Translations under genes and position numbers: made by a program
Source of the DNA: Eubacteriales bacterium
GTDB lineage: Bacteria > Bacillota > Clostridia > Peptostreptococcales > Anaerovoracaceae
Length of the DNA stretch: 64,000 nucleotides
NCBI GenBank assembly: GCA_028706405.1
Contig: JAQWBM010000001.1
Coordinates: 62,001-126,000 of the forward strand
Direction of reading: 5' to 3'
Shown: in pieces, positions 18,243 through 27,242 of the stretch
Numbering within the stretch: position 1 is the first letter of the stretch
How the letters are laid out: each line of letters starts with the position of its first letter
Notes under the pieces: model-generated
The model's database searches: none
The model's input: only the letters and a program-made list of their open reading frames with translations
Told to the model about the DNA's origin: nothing

Positions 18243-20300
18243 TTATTTTACCTGCAGCGCATTATAAATCATAATCGCCGCTTCTGCATTAGTTACCTGT
18301 TTTGTTCCGTTAAACCGTCCAGATTTATCCCCCTGCATAATCTTCAGACCGTGGCTAATTGCTGCGTAACCTTTATAAGCTTCTTCCACATTGTCCTTGA
18401 ATGGATTTTTAAAGATTTCAGGATGCTCGGCTGACATGCCCTGTCCCAGAAATCTGATAATGAACTTTGATGCATCCTGTCTTGTTATTTCGGTAGCAGG
18501 ATCCTTTTCATCCTCTTTCACTATTTTATCACGAACCAGCATTTTGTAGAAGTCTTCATCCTCATAATATGATTGGATAGGAGAATACAGATATCTTAGA
18601 AAATCCAACTGAGTAATTCTCTTGTTTGGCTCGAATTTCTCCGCTGTTCGATAATAGCCATTTTCCAGCAGTTTGTTTATCGTTGCTTCCGCCCAGTGCC
18701 CTTGTATATCTGTATATACCGGTATTGAAGTCTCTTTGTACAGCTTACCATCCCATCCTATACGAGAACCGTCAAAAGGATTGAGCAAATAGCTTCTTGA
18801 TGTATCGGCAAAGTCATAGACCAAACCGGTCTCTCCTTTTTTGACTTTTTTGTACATAAGCGTCATATTGCCTGTTTCGTTAAATAAGTCAAAGGCAGCT
18901 TCATCGGTAATGATGCCGTTTATTTCCGGGAAAGTAATTTCATCATACCAGTTGCAGTCATAATGCGTTATCATACCGCTGGCTTTATTTACGATTACGG
19001 TAAAGCCGTTACCCACAAAATCAATTCCGTTTACCTGCCTGTAATAATTGAAGCTGTAATCGGTAACATCCTCTTCCGTTTTATACGCGCTGTATTCGGG
19101 GTTTTCATAGAATCTTGACTGATCAAATTTTTCCGGAGCGTTCTTTTTCATAAAGTTCTCCGCTTGTTCCCGGGCTTTTTCTTCGGATAACCGCAGATTC
19201 CCTTTTCTGCTGTCATTATGATAGATATAGAATGAAACCAGTTCACCGGATTTTGCATTCACAACTCCGTAGGCTCCGTCGAAGCCTATTTCCCAGAGAT
19301 ATAGATCGGGCTGGACATAGCTTTTTGACAGAGATAAATTCGTTACCTTCATGCCGGGAGTGATGCCGGGTGCCATAGCCCTAAGAATAGTTTCGGCCTT
19401 ATCTTTTGGAATCAGATTGGATATGTTTTCAACAGCCGCAAGCTCTTCCCTTGTCAACTCACTCCCTTGAGCCGCAGAATTCATTGCCTTATCCGCTGAC
19501 CCCATTCCACCTATATCCCTTCCATAGTAATAATCATTGTATAGAGGTATCGCTTTCCCTGTCTTTGCATCGATTACTTTTGAAGTGTCCGCAGACTGTG
19601 AATATGCAGGGAAAATTTTCAGTACTCTGCTTTCATAATCAAAGTAGGAATAATAATTCAAGTCAACATTGATTTCTTCAAGATATGCTTTTTTGGCAGC
19701 TTCGATCCCAATCGTGCCATCAGAGGAAGGCAGCTTTAACAAATCTTCACCGGTTCCCATGAAGTTGAACCCTGTCACTTCGCCGGTATACTTGTCTACT
19801 TCAATGCCAATCTCAACGAAACCAACGATGGCATCATTTTGATACATTCTGTATCTGTAATAATATCTATCAGAATCATAATTATTCTGATTATCTTCAG
19901 ACTTCATATATGCCGAAACGTCAGGTCTTGCCTTTGTCAAAAAAGCATCTGCGGCGATTTGACCTTCTGCTCTTGATAAGGATCCGAGCCCTTCATTCCG
20001 TTTGTCTGTGAACGCGTTGAAATTAACCAGATAACCATCATTTTCAATAGATGCTGATATGCCTGAACTGTGATCTTCCTTATACCAGTTTAAATTCCAA
20101 ACGGATACGAGCTTCCCATTTGATTCATATTGGCTTGATGTATATTCAAACTTCTCGTAGTCTGCCGGTATCGAAACGACGTTTTTAACCTTTAGTATTG
20201 CTTGTTCCAACCCTTTGCTATCCATCTCAGCGGCAAAAGCTGGGCTTGATGCAGTGAAAACCAGACTGATTGCCAGAACTATGCCCAATATCTTTTTCAT
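18243..20300 (-). CDS. Secreted YcdB/YcdC-repeat protein with C-terminal SLH domains
   Basis: A 685-residue exported protein. A Sec signal peptide is clear (MKKILGIVLAISLVFTASSP, then AFAAE). Residues ~30-510 hold repeated YcdB/YcdC-type (PepSY-like) units, with recurring patterns such as YTGEVTGFNF, AKSGELVSFY and KASGMITHYD. Residues ~525-685 contain S-layer homology modules (YTDIQGHWAEATINKLLENG, a degenerate middle unit and NPFKDNVEEAYKGYAAISHG) that would anchor it to cell-wall polymer. No enzymatic motif was seen. A well-spaced ECF-sigma promoter lies upstream at 20363-20388, which suggests envelope-stress control. The gene ends in a very long terminator. Confidence 0.85.
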   Translation of the reverse strand: MKKILGIVLAISLVFTASSPAFAAEMDSKGLEQAILKVKNVVSIPADYEKFEYTSSQYESNGKLVSVWNLNWYKEDHSSGISASIENDGYLVNFNAFTDKRNEGLGSLSRAEGQIAADAFLTKARPDVSAYMKSEDNQNNYDSDRYYYRYRMYQNDAIVGFVEIGIEVDKYTGEVTGFNFMGTGEDLLKLPSSDGTIGIEAAKKAYLEEINVDLNYYSYFDYESRVLKIFPAYSQSADTSKVIDAKTGKAIPLYNDYYYGRDIGGMGSADKAMNSAAQGSELTREELAAVENISNLIPKDKAETILRAMAPGITPGMKVTNLSLSKSYVQPDLYLWEIGFDGAYGVVNAKSGELVSFYIYHNDSRKGNLRLSEEKAREQAENFMKKNAPEKFDQSRFYENPEYSAYKTEEDVTDYSFNYYRQVNGIDFVGNGFTVIVNKASGMITHYDCNWYDEITFPEINGIITDEAAFDLFNETGNMTLMYKKVKKGETGLVYDFADTSRSYLLNPFDGSRIGWDGKLYKETSIPVYTDIQGHWAEATINKLLENGYYRTAEKFEPNKRITQLDFLRYLYSPIQSYYEDEDFYKMLVRDKIVKEDEKDPATEITRQDASKFIIRFLGQGMSAEHPEIFKNPFKDNVEEAYKGYAAISHGLKIMQGDKSGRFNGTKQVTNAEAAIMIYNALQVK

Positions 20301-20362
20301 GACTTGATACCTCCTTTAAAATATCAATCTAATAATTTATTATAAATGATGATATATTATAA

Positions 20363-20388
20363 GACGAGGTGTTATGGAAAAAGTTCCC
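20363..20388 (-). promoter_or_regulatory. ECF-sigma-type promoter of the YcdB/SLH gene
   Basis: The minus strand reads GGGAAC (20383-20388), exactly 16 bp, then CGTC (20363-20366), matching the SigM/SigW-class pattern of Gram-positive ECF sigma factors. It lies ~62 nt upstream of the ATG. A consensus TATAAT also lies nearby, so dual control is possible. Confidence 0.5.
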
Positions 20389-20429
20389 GAATTTTATCTC
20401 CCGGCAAATAAATCCATTACTGATCCAAT

Positions 20430-21185
20430 TTACAGTTCGATATTCAGCAGCACCGGGCAATGGTCACTTCCCATGATCTGGTTAAGGATAACAACATCTC
20501 TTACCTTTTCACGTATTCTGTCAGAAACAAGAAAGTAATCTATCCTCCATCCGGCATTGTTTGCTCTGGCATTGAAACGATAGGTCCACCATGTATAAGC
20601 ACCTGTTGTGTCCGGGTATAAATAGCGATATGTATCAGTAAAGCCTGCTTCGATAAGTTCGGTCATCTTTGAACGTTCTTCATCTGTAAACCCTGCATTC
20701 TTTCTATTTGTACCGGGATTTTTCAGATCGATTTCCTTATGTGCAACATTAAGATCTCCGCAAATTATCACTGGTTTTTTCTCGTCCAATCTTTGCACAT
20801 GGCTCCTGAACGCATCATCCCAATCCATTCTGTAATCAAGTCGTACAAGCTTTTCCTGTGAATTGGGCGTATACACAGTCACCAGATAGAAATCCTTGAA
20901 CTCAAGTGTTATAGATCTGCCTTCTTTATCCTTTCCATCTATATCAATATCGCAGTACACATTGTCAGGGCATGGCTTAGTAAAGATAGCTGTGCCGGAA
21001 TACCCTTTTTTCTCCGCGCTGTTCCAATATTGTTCATAGCCTTTCAGAGGAATTTCAGCCTGACCTGCCTGCATTTTAGTCTCCTGTATACACAGAATAT
21101 CCGGATTATATTCATGGGAAAATTCCAAAAATCCTTTGCCCAAAACAGCTCTAAGTCCATTTACATTCCAAGTGATCAGTCTCAT
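20430..21185 (-). CDS. xth: Exodeoxyribonuclease III / AP endonuclease
   Basis: A 251-residue exonuclease III-family enzyme that cuts abasic sites and trims 3' ends in base-excision repair. Family motifs are complete: ITWNVNGLRA, the metal-site Glu in CIQETKM, YSGTAIFTK, TVYTPNSQ, CGDLNVAHKEIDL, the WWTYRFNARANNAGWRIDYFLVS block and the final GSDHCPVLL. CGGAGG before the ATG supports the start. It lies 19 bp downstream of the MATE gene and is probably transcribed with it. Confidence 0.95.
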   Translation of the reverse strand: MRLITWNVNGLRAVLGKGFLEFSHEYNPDILCIQETKMQAGQAEIPLKGYEQYWNSAEKKGYSGTAIFTKPCPDNVYCDIDIDGKDKEGRSITLEFKDFYLVTVYTPNSQEKLVRLDYRMDWDDAFRSHVQRLDEKKPVIICGDLNVAHKEIDLKNPGTNRKNAGFTDEERSKMTELIEAGFTDTYRYLYPDTTGAYTWWTYRFNARANNAGWRIDYFLVSDRIREKVRDVVILNQIMGSDHCPVLLNIEL

Positions 21186-21204
21186 TCGTTAACCTCCGTT
21201 TTTT

Positions 21205-22662
21205 TCATACGTTTATTCCGTTCCTGAAATTCGTCTCATTCATTTCTCCCCAATTTTTAATTTTTCTATTATAAATATATCTAAGTAAAAAAACTGACGC
21301 AGTTAAGGCAAACAGTTCCGCCATCGGAAAGGCCAGCCATACATAAGATACTCCGCTAAATCGGGCAAGGATCCAGGACAGCGGCAAAATAACAACGAGC
21401 TGCCTTAAAAGAGATACATAGAGGCTGAATAAACCATGTCCGGTAGCCTGGAATAATGTCGAGGCAATAATTCCGATTGCTGCAAAAACAAAACAGGTGC
21501 TGATGATTCTTAATGCGCCGGTCCCGATTCTGAGCATCTCGGATGATGCGCTGAAAAGCTTCAGCATTGGCACAGGAAAGATCTGGAATATAATCATGCC
21601 GACGATCATAATGATAACTGCTGTTTTCAGTGCTATTTTAAAAGTTTCAATCAATCTTTTTTTATTTTTTGCGCCAAAATTATATCCCAAAATCGGCATA
21701 ATGCCCTGTGTCAATCCGAAAATCGGCATGAAAATAAAGGATTGAAGTCTGAAATATACGCCTAAAACAGCAACCGCAGCTTCTGAAAAAGAAATCAGGA
21801 TAGCATTTAAACCGATTATCATAACTGAGCTAATCGATTGCATGACGATAGAAGGCAGACCTACACTGTATATATCTTTCAAAACCTTCCAGTTGATTCT
21901 GAAGTTATAGAAGTTGATTTTAATCTTATGCTCCTTTGAGAAAAGGAAATATAAGCTCAGACACATTGCTAAGAATTGACCGATCACCGTTGCAATCGCC
22001 GCACCTGTTACACCCAATTCAGGCACTCCAAGCAATCCGAAAATCAAAATCGGATCTAAAATAATATTTATAATCGCACCGGTCAAACTGCAGATCATCG
22101 GAAGTACCATGTTTCCGGTTGCCTGCAAAATTTTTTCCACATTAATCTGAATCAAAACAAACAGAGAAAATACTGATATGATAAAACAATAACCCGTACC
22201 ATACGCAATTATTTCAGGATTATCTGAAAACACTTCAACAAAAGGCCGGGAAAAAAATATGCCGAACACAGCAAAAATAAACCAATTAACTATAGAAGTC
22301 AGCATTCCATGATTTGCAGCTGAATTCGCCGCCATAAAATTCTGTTCTCCAAGCTTTCGTGATATAAGCGAATTCAGTCCGATGCCGGTCCCCACTCCCA
22401 GGGAAATGAGAAATATTTGTATCGGAAAAATCAAAGTGACTGAGGCCAGAGCAGATTCCCCGATTATTCCGACAAAGATACTGTTTACAATGTTATAAAG
22501 AGAATGGATGATCATGGAAAACATCGCCGGGAGCGACATGTTTATCATCAGCCTCCCAACAGGCATGGTTCCCATTTTATTTGATTCAGCCGTATTATTT
22601 TTTGATTCATTCAATTTTAAATCATGATGTTCTTTTTTAAACTCGTTCTTTAACTGGTTCAT
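21205..22662 (-). CDS. MATE-family efflux transporter
   Basis: A 485-residue multidrug and toxin extrusion protein with about 12 hydrophobic segments in two homologous halves. It has a hydrophilic N-terminal tail of ~35 residues and MATE-typical stretches such as GVGTGIGLNSLISRKLGE near residue 95 and FGLTQGIMPILGYNFGAKNKKR near 305. Members export cationic drugs or metabolites using sodium or proton gradients; the substrate here is unknown. The ATG at 22662 follows GGAG. The RNase P RNA gene and its terminator lie directly upstream, so this gene needs its own promoter in 22663-22800. A TACAAT-like -10 is present there but no firm -35 box. Confidence 0.93.
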   Translation of the reverse strand: MNQLKNEFKKEHHDLKLNESKNNTAESNKMGTMPVGRLMINMSLPAMFSMIIHSLYNIVNSIFVGIIGESALASVTLIFPIQIFLISLGVGTGIGLNSLISRKLGEQNFMAANSAANHGMLTSIVNWFIFAVFGIFFSRPFVEVFSDNPEIIAYGTGYCFIISVFSLFVLIQINVEKILQATGNMVLPMICSLTGAIINIILDPILIFGLLGVPELGVTGAAIATVIGQFLAMCLSLYFLFSKEHKIKINFYNFRINWKVLKDIYSVGLPSIVMQSISSVMIIGLNAILISFSEAAVAVLGVYFRLQSFIFMPIFGLTQGIMPILGYNFGAKNKKRLIETFKIALKTAVIIMIVGMIIFQIFPVPMLKLFSASSEMLRIGTGALRIISTCFVFAAIGIIASTLFQATGHGLFSLYVSLLRQLVVILPLSWILARFSGVSYVWLAFPMAELFALTASVFLLRYIYNRKIKNWGEMNETNFRNGINV

Positions 22663-22798
22663 TGGATCCGGGTCTCCTGTTTTTTTACAACTTAATTGTA
22701 GATGATTGTATCACAAGAAATAAAATAATACTATATACCTTATACCGTATTTTTTTCCGGAAGCCTGATTTTTTCGGAATCATTGTAGTATATTGGAA

Positions 22799-22836
22799 TG
22801 AAAAAAATGAGACCTGCTGAATCGATTCAGCAGGTC
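22799..22836 (-). terminator. Intrinsic terminator of rnpB
   Basis: A perfect 10-bp stem GACCTGCTGA/TCAGCAGGTC (22811-22836) with an ATCGAT loop is followed on the minus strand by TCATTTTTTTC. It lies just past the RNase P RNA 3' end. Confidence 0.85.
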
Positions 22837-22850
22837 ATCATTTGTTATGT

Positions 22851-23319
22851 AGTGTGAGCAAGCCTGTAAGCCGAGTTCTGTATTAGACAATCATCTATCT
22901 AGGCATACCGTCACCGATACGCTCGTGCGACCTACCTACCGGGAAGCGACGGACCGCCGCCTTTAAGGCACTATGCCACTTGGGCAATTACCTCCCTGCT
23001 TGGTCTTGCTCCGGGTGGGGTTTGCACGGCCAGCATGTTACCATACTGCCGGTGAGCTCTTACCTCACCATTTCAACCTTACCTCAGCTTAGTACTCTCT
23101 AACCCTAAAAAGTTTACATCTGCTTTCCTATTTTCCCAATTGCTGCTTTGTAACAACATTTAGGAGTTACAGAGTACTAAGCTGATAGGCGGTGTGTTTC
23201 TGTTGCACTTTCCTTAAAGTCACCTTCACCAGACGTTATCTGGCACCCTTGCCCTATGGAGCTCGGACTTTCCTCGTGAATGTCAAAGCATCCACGCGAT
23301 TGTCTGGCTTACTCACACT
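22851..23319 (-). ncRNA. rnpB: RNase P RNA, type A, with enlarged P12
   Basis: The catalytic RNA of RNase P, which cuts the 5' leader from pre-tRNA. The universal core is plain on the minus strand: GAGGAAAGTCCGAGCTCC and GGGTGCCAGATAACGTCTGG near the 5' end, GGAAAGTGCAACAGAAA, then GGTAAGAGCTCACCGGCAG, and AGAACTCGGCTTACAGGC near the 3' end. The terminal TAGTGTGAG/CTCACACTA pairing (P1) sets the ends. At ~469 nt it is longer than the 377-nt E. coli RNA, mostly because of a ~100-nt P12 helix (23084-23185) between CCGCC and GGTAAGG, with a perfect 15-bp base. The promoter overlaps the 3' end of the nif3 gene. Confidence 0.96.
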
Positions 23320-23322
23320 AGC

Positions 23323-23351
23323 ATTATATCATATTTGAAAATGGATTTGAA
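23323..23351 (-). promoter_or_regulatory. Promoter of rnpB, overlapping the nif3 stop codon
   Basis: TATAAT (23323-23328, minus strand) includes the stop codon region of the upstream gene. A TTCAAA-type -35 lies 17 bp upstream, inside its last codons. The start point falls near 23318, in agreement with the RNA's 5' end. Confidence 0.55.
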
Positions 23352-24139
23352 ACAATTTCCGATTCTAATACCTGGATTTTTGTTCCTACGTTTTTTCTTA
23401 ATTTATCAGCAAAATTTTCTGCAAATATATGTTCCGTACCGTAATGCCCTGCATCAATAAGGCAAACTTCCGATTCACTCGCAATCTTCGCTTGATGGTG
23501 CTTAATATCACTGGAAATAAATAAATCACATCCATTTTTTATGGCTGCGACCAGCGTATCACCACCGGCTCCGGTACATAATCCCACAGTACGAATTATT
23601 TTATTTGAATTGCCCACAGTTCTAAGCTCACCTTTAACATCCAGTGCGTTTTCGATCAATCTGCACACAGCTTCCATTGTGATAGGTTCTTGAAATTCTC
23701 CAATACGTCCCGGAGTATACTCTCGGTTCTGTTCTTTAATATACGCCCGCTTATTGTTGATTTTTCTAACTCTTGATAAACCTATAAGTTCAGCCATATA
23801 TTCATTGTTCCCGCCAAAAGCCTCATCAAAGGTTGTATGTGCGGAGTAAACGGATATATCTGCTTTAACGAGATCAATAATATAATTACCAATGATATCA
23901 TTATTATCTACCAGGTCTATTTTATTGAAAAGCAATGGATGATGCGTAATTATAAAGTCAACCCCCTTCATCATTGCCTCGGCAATAATACTTTTGTTGA
24001 TTTCCAAGGCCACTAAAACCCGGCTGACCTCATCGTTTCCCATGTTGATCTGCATACCGCAGTTATCCCATTCTTCCTCCAACTCCCTGGGTGCTATCAT
24101 CTCGATTTCTGCTATAAGCTCACTCATACTCATACTCAT
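23324..24139 (-). CDS. Nif3-like dinuclear metal-centre protein
   Basis: A 271-residue member of the Nif3/YqfO (GTP cyclohydrolase I type 2 homologue) family. The metal-site His motifs are visible: DFIITHHPLLF near residue 62, YSAHTTFDE near 99, and a late DAGHYGTEH near 230. This is the short form, without the middle domain found in some Bacillus homologues. Biochemical function is unsettled for the family. The gene overlaps the end of trmK by 20 bp and begins with three ATGAGT hexamers (Met-Ser x3); the first ATG has GAGGAG at good spacing. The trmK-nif3 pairing downstream of rpoD is conserved in Firmicutes. Confidence 0.9.
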   Translation of the reverse strand: MSMSMSELIAEIEMIAPRELEEEWDNCGMQINMGNDEVSRVLVALEINKSIIAEAMMKGVDFIITHHPLLFNKIDLVDNNDIIGNYIIDLVKADISVYSAHTTFDEAFGGNNEYMAELIGLSRVRKINNKRAYIKEQNREYTPGRIGEFQEPITMEAVCRLIENALDVKGELRTVGNSNKIIRTVGLCTGAGGDTLVAAIKNGCDLFISSDIKHHQAKIASESEVCLIDAGHYGTEHIFAENFADKLRKNVGTKIQVLESEIVSNPFSNMI

Positions 24140-24893
24140 TTGTCATACTCCTCTTTAGATACTTCCTTAATGATTTGACTCTATCCTCTGATAATTTTAC
24201 CTTTTTTGACTTGTCTGTTTTTGCGCCGGTCTTTAAACTGTTTAGTATATTTAATTCTATTTTAATCTTATTTTCGATAAATTCAACCAATAAAGGCTCT
24301 TTTTTTACAAAAAGTATCGGGCTTATCTCTAAATCCATGTCGTAATATTCTTTGTTCATATGATAATTTACCTTTGAAACAAAGGCATTATAAGATTCCG
24401 CCTCTTCACTTCGGTTTTCAGAAACTGCAGAAATAATTTCGCAAATATATTTTCCTTCCCGTACCAGTTTCTCATCAGTAATGACAAACCCGTTGTCAAG
24501 AAGCCAAGCTCTCAGACTTTTCTGTGCGTTTCTTGGCTGCAATATGTATCTCTTGAAGCTATTTGTCCTGTTTATGTCTTCAGCAAGAATATCCGAAATC
24601 ACAATTCCGCCCATACCTGCAATCACGACCGCGTCTACCTCGCCATATTCCAGCGTTTGCAGTCCATTTCCGATTCGGAGGTCGAACCTTTGGTCAGGAA
24701 AATATTTTGCAATGTTTGCCTCAGCTTTCTTCAGAGGACCTACTTTGACATCGCTTAGTATAACGTTTGGGCTTTTGCCCGCCTCCCATAATGACATGGG
24801 GAGAAATCCATGGTCCGTTCCTATATCGGCAACCGTTTCGCCTTGATAAATCAATTCTTCAATTGCCTTCAGTCTGTCAGAAAGTTTTATCAT
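24120..24893 (-). CDS. trmK: tRNA (adenine(22)-N1)-methyltransferase
   Basis: A 257-residue class I SAM-dependent methyltransferase that makes m1A22 in tRNA. The SAM-binding motif VADIGTDHGFLPMSL is near residue 25, followed by SDVKVGPLKKAEANI and the catalytic-loop VIAGMGG near 85 (typical of TrmK). ILQPRNAQKSLRAWL follows. The ATG at 24893 (MIKLSDRLKA) follows CAGGAG; a further 39 in-frame codons upstream are hydrophobic, lack a ribosome site and are not in the family. It sits in the conserved order dgt-dnaG-rpoD-trmK-nif3, here interrupted by a plus-strand acyltransferase gene. Confidence 0.93.
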   Translation of the reverse strand: MIKLSDRLKAIEELIYQGETVADIGTDHGFLPMSLWEAGKSPNVILSDVKVGPLKKAEANIAKYFPDQRFDLRIGNGLQTLEYGEVDAVVIAGMGGIVISDILAEDINRTNSFKRYILQPRNAQKSLRAWLLDNGFVITDEKLVREGKYICEIISAVSENRSEEAESYNAFVSKVNYHMNKEYYDMDLEISPILFVKKEPLLVEFIENKIKIELNILNSLKTGAKTDKSKKVKLSEDRVKSLRKYLKRSMTNEYEYE

Positions 24894-25034
24894 CTGAAAA
24901 CTCCTGTAAGTTATGTTGTAAATAATAAAATAATAAAGTAATAATGAAAATTTGTTGATGTTAGTATATAATAACAAAAGCTCATAAATTTTTATACTAT
25001 AACTCTGCAAAGAAATGATGAGGTATTCAAATTG

Positions 25035-26084
25035 ATGTTAAAGAGAACTAAAAACCAAGCCTTAAACCAACCTTCCGTTACCAATATAAATAGAAGCTAT
25101 TTATTTGATAATTTGAAGGCTCTGATGATTTTCGTCGTAGTAAGTACGCACTATCTCAGAGCTGCCAAAGGGTTTGATGTTCCGACCTTGAGCGGCGCCA
25201 CATATCTTTTGTTCATATCATTTGATATGGTTCTTTTTATCTTCATTTCAGGTTACTTCTCCAAAAATGTTGAAAAAGTCAGAAAAAATGCTTTTAAAAG
25301 CTTGCTCTTTCCATATATTGTTCTTACGGTTTTTATGTACGGAGTCCGATACGTAATTTACGGCAAAGCAACGCTAAGTTTCATTAATCCTTCTTTGGCA
25401 CTTTGGTTTCTGATTGTCATGTTTTATTATCGCTTTTTATTGAAAGATTTAATTAAAATAAAATACATATTGCCAATCAGTATAGCGGGCTCTGTTGCCG
25501 CCGGATTGATACCTTTTTTTAACGCAAACCTGGCACTTGGCAGAGCCTTTGGGTTTCTCCCTTTCTTTATGCTTGGCTACTTCTTTAAGCCGGAACATGT
25601 AACAAAAATCAGAAATCTGCCAAAATGGGGGATTGTATCTCTTATGATCATATTATTAGTTTACTCAGGATTTATGGCTTACAAAGAAATATTACCGCTG
25701 TCTACCTGGTTTTTAAAATCATCCTACGAATCCATCGGTATACCGGCGCTTGCCGGTATACCGATCCGCTCTTGGATTTTGTTAACCGGCTTCGGGTGGC
25801 TTTTAGTCTTTATTAACCTGGTACCGGATAAAAAAACATGGTATTCCAGTGTTGGATTGAATACCATGTCTGTTTATGCGCTCCATTTGCCGTTTAGACA
25901 CTTAATCGTAGCTTCAGGCACAGATTTTGGAGGAGGGCTTTTATCCTTTTTTGTTCCGATGCTTCTAGTGGCGGCTTCAGTATGGATATTGTCAAGACCT
26001 GTCATAGCGAGAGGATTCAACTTTGTGATTGACGGATTATACAAAGTGATCTTCTACCCCTTCATCAAATTAAAAAGTAAATAA
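25035..26084 (+). CDS. Acyltransferase-3-family integral membrane protein
   Basis: A ~349-residue polytopic membrane protein of the acyltransferase-3 family, related to OafA/NodX-type O-acetyltransferases. The family opening is present: YLFDNLKALMIFVVVSTHYL, where the His is the expected catalytic residue. About ten hydrophobic segments follow, with YALHLPFRHL near residue 285. Members acylate cell-surface sugars or other extracytoplasmic acceptors. It lies on the plus strand between trmK and rpoD, convergent with rpoD (15 bp apart), and interrupts an otherwise conserved minus-strand cluster, so it looks like an insertion into that cluster. The start at 25035 (ATG) or 25032 (TTG) cannot be separated firmly; GAGG lies upstream of both. 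Confidence 0.85.
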   Translation: MLKRTKNQALNQPSVTNINRSYLFDNLKALMIFVVVSTHYLRAAKGFDVPTLSGATYLLFISFDMVLFIFISGYFSKNVEKVRKNAFKSLLFPYIVLTVFMYGVRYVIYGKATLSFINPSLALWFLIVMFYYRFLLKDLIKIKYILPISIAGSVAAGLIPFFNANLALGRAFGFLPFFMLGYFFKPEHVTKIRNLPKWGIVSLMIILLVYSGFMAYKEILPLSTWFLKSSYESIGIPALAGIPIRSWILLTGFGWLLVFINLVPDKKTWYSSVGLNTMSVYALHLPFRHLIVASGTDFGGGLLSFFVPMLLVAASVWILSRPVIARGFNFVIDGLYKVIFYPFIKLKSK

Positions 26085-26099
26085 AATACCCTTCCCTTC

Positions 26100-27230
26100 T
26101 TATTCCAAATAATCTTTTAGTTTTTTGCTTCTGCTGGGATGCCGCAGTTTTCTGAGGGCCTTGGCTTCTATCTGCCGTATTCTTTCTCTTGTAACGTCGA
26201 AACGTCTTCCTACCTCCTCCAGTGTCCGCGCTCGTCCATCATCTAATCCAAATCTAAGCTTCAAAACTTTTTGTTCCCTGTCCGTAAGGGTATCCAAAAC
26301 CTCGACAAGTTGTTCCTTCAACATTGAGAAAGCTGCAGCTTCTGCCGGTGCAGGCACATCATCATCCGGTATAAAGTCCCCCAGATGGCTGTCTTCCTCT
26401 TCTCCGATAGGCGTTTCAAGTGAAACCGGCTCCTGAGCTATCTTTAATATTTCCCTGACCTTTTCCTCGGTAATTTCCATTTCCAAAGCGATTTCTTCAG
26501 GTGTAGGCTCTCTGCCATATTCCTGCAGCAATTGCCTCGATATTCTAATCAATTTATTTATAGTTTCCACCATATGCACCGGGATCCTTATGGTTCTTGC
26601 CTGATCCGCAATGGAACGGGTAATCGCCTGTCTTATCCACCAGGTAGCATATGTACTGAATTTATAGCCTTTTCTCCAGTCAAATTTATCTACCGCTTTA
26701 ATTAATCCTAAATTTCCTTCTTGTATCAAATCCAGAAACAGCATGCCCCTGCCAACATATCGTTTTGCTATACTTACTACTAACCTTAAGTTTGCTTCAC
26801 ATATCTGCTGTTTTGCTACTTCATCTCCCAGCTCCATCCTCTTTGCCAGCTCTATTTCTTCCTCCGCCGTAAGCAGAGACACCTTACCAATCTCCTTTAA
26901 ATACATTCTGACAGGATCATCGACGGCAATGCCCTTGGGCAGTGTTGCCTCAAGCTCTATTTCTCCTCCTGACTCTTTTATCTCTGAATCCGAATCTTCT
27001 TGTTCCATACTGATAATTTCAAAATCATCCGGATCTGTTTCAGATACGATTTCTATTCCCAGGGAAATAAGTGAATCATAAAAATCATCCATCTGATCTT
27101 TATCCATATCAATATTGTCCAGATAATCTGATATCTCTCTATAAGATATTGAACCTTTGGTCTTCGCTTTTTCCAATAATTCGTTTATACATTCAAATTT
27201 TTTTACTTCTTGTCCCTCTTCGTAGCTCAT
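26100..27230 (-). CDS. rpoD: RNA polymerase primary sigma factor (sigma-A)
   Basis: A 376-residue housekeeping sigma factor. Region 1.1 is short (residues ~1-75). Region 1.2 starts at [16 protein letters not shown], and region 2 has [29 protein letters not shown] and [14 protein letters not shown] (-10 recognition). Region 3 begins at [15 protein letters not shown], and region 4 ends with [30 protein letters not shown] (-35 recognition). The ATG at 27230 follows an AGGTGG site; an upstream GTG lies inside that site. It is 12 nt downstream of dnaG, the classic macromolecular-synthesis arrangement. Confidence 0.98.
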   Translation of the reverse strand: MSYEEGQEVKKFECINELLEKAKTKGSISYREISDYLDNIDMDKDQMDDFYDSLISLGIEIVSETDPDDFEIISMEQEDSDSEIKESGGEIELEATLPKGIAVDDPVRMYLKEIGKVSLLTAEEEIELAKRMELGDEVAKQQICEANLRLVVSIAKRYVGRGMLFLDLIQEGNLGLIKAVDKFDWRKGYKFSTYATWWIRQAITRSIADQARTIRIPVHMVETINKLIRISRQLLQEYGREPTPEEIALEMEITEEKVREILKIAQEPVSLETPIGEEEDSHLGDFIPDDDVPAPAEAAAFSMLKEQLVEVLDTLTDREQKVLKLRFGLDDGRARTLEEVGRRFDVTRERIRQIEAKALRKLRHPSRSKKLKDYLE

Positions 27231-27242
27231 GCAAACCACCAC

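Noticed and set aside
23101..23170. Insertion-sequence remnant inside rnpB
   Set aside because: The stretch folds as the apical part of an extended P12 and shows no transposase or target duplication.
24894..25010. Hydrophobic 39-codon N-terminal extension of TrmK
   Set aside because: AT-rich leader without a ribosome site; the family begins at MIKLSDRL.
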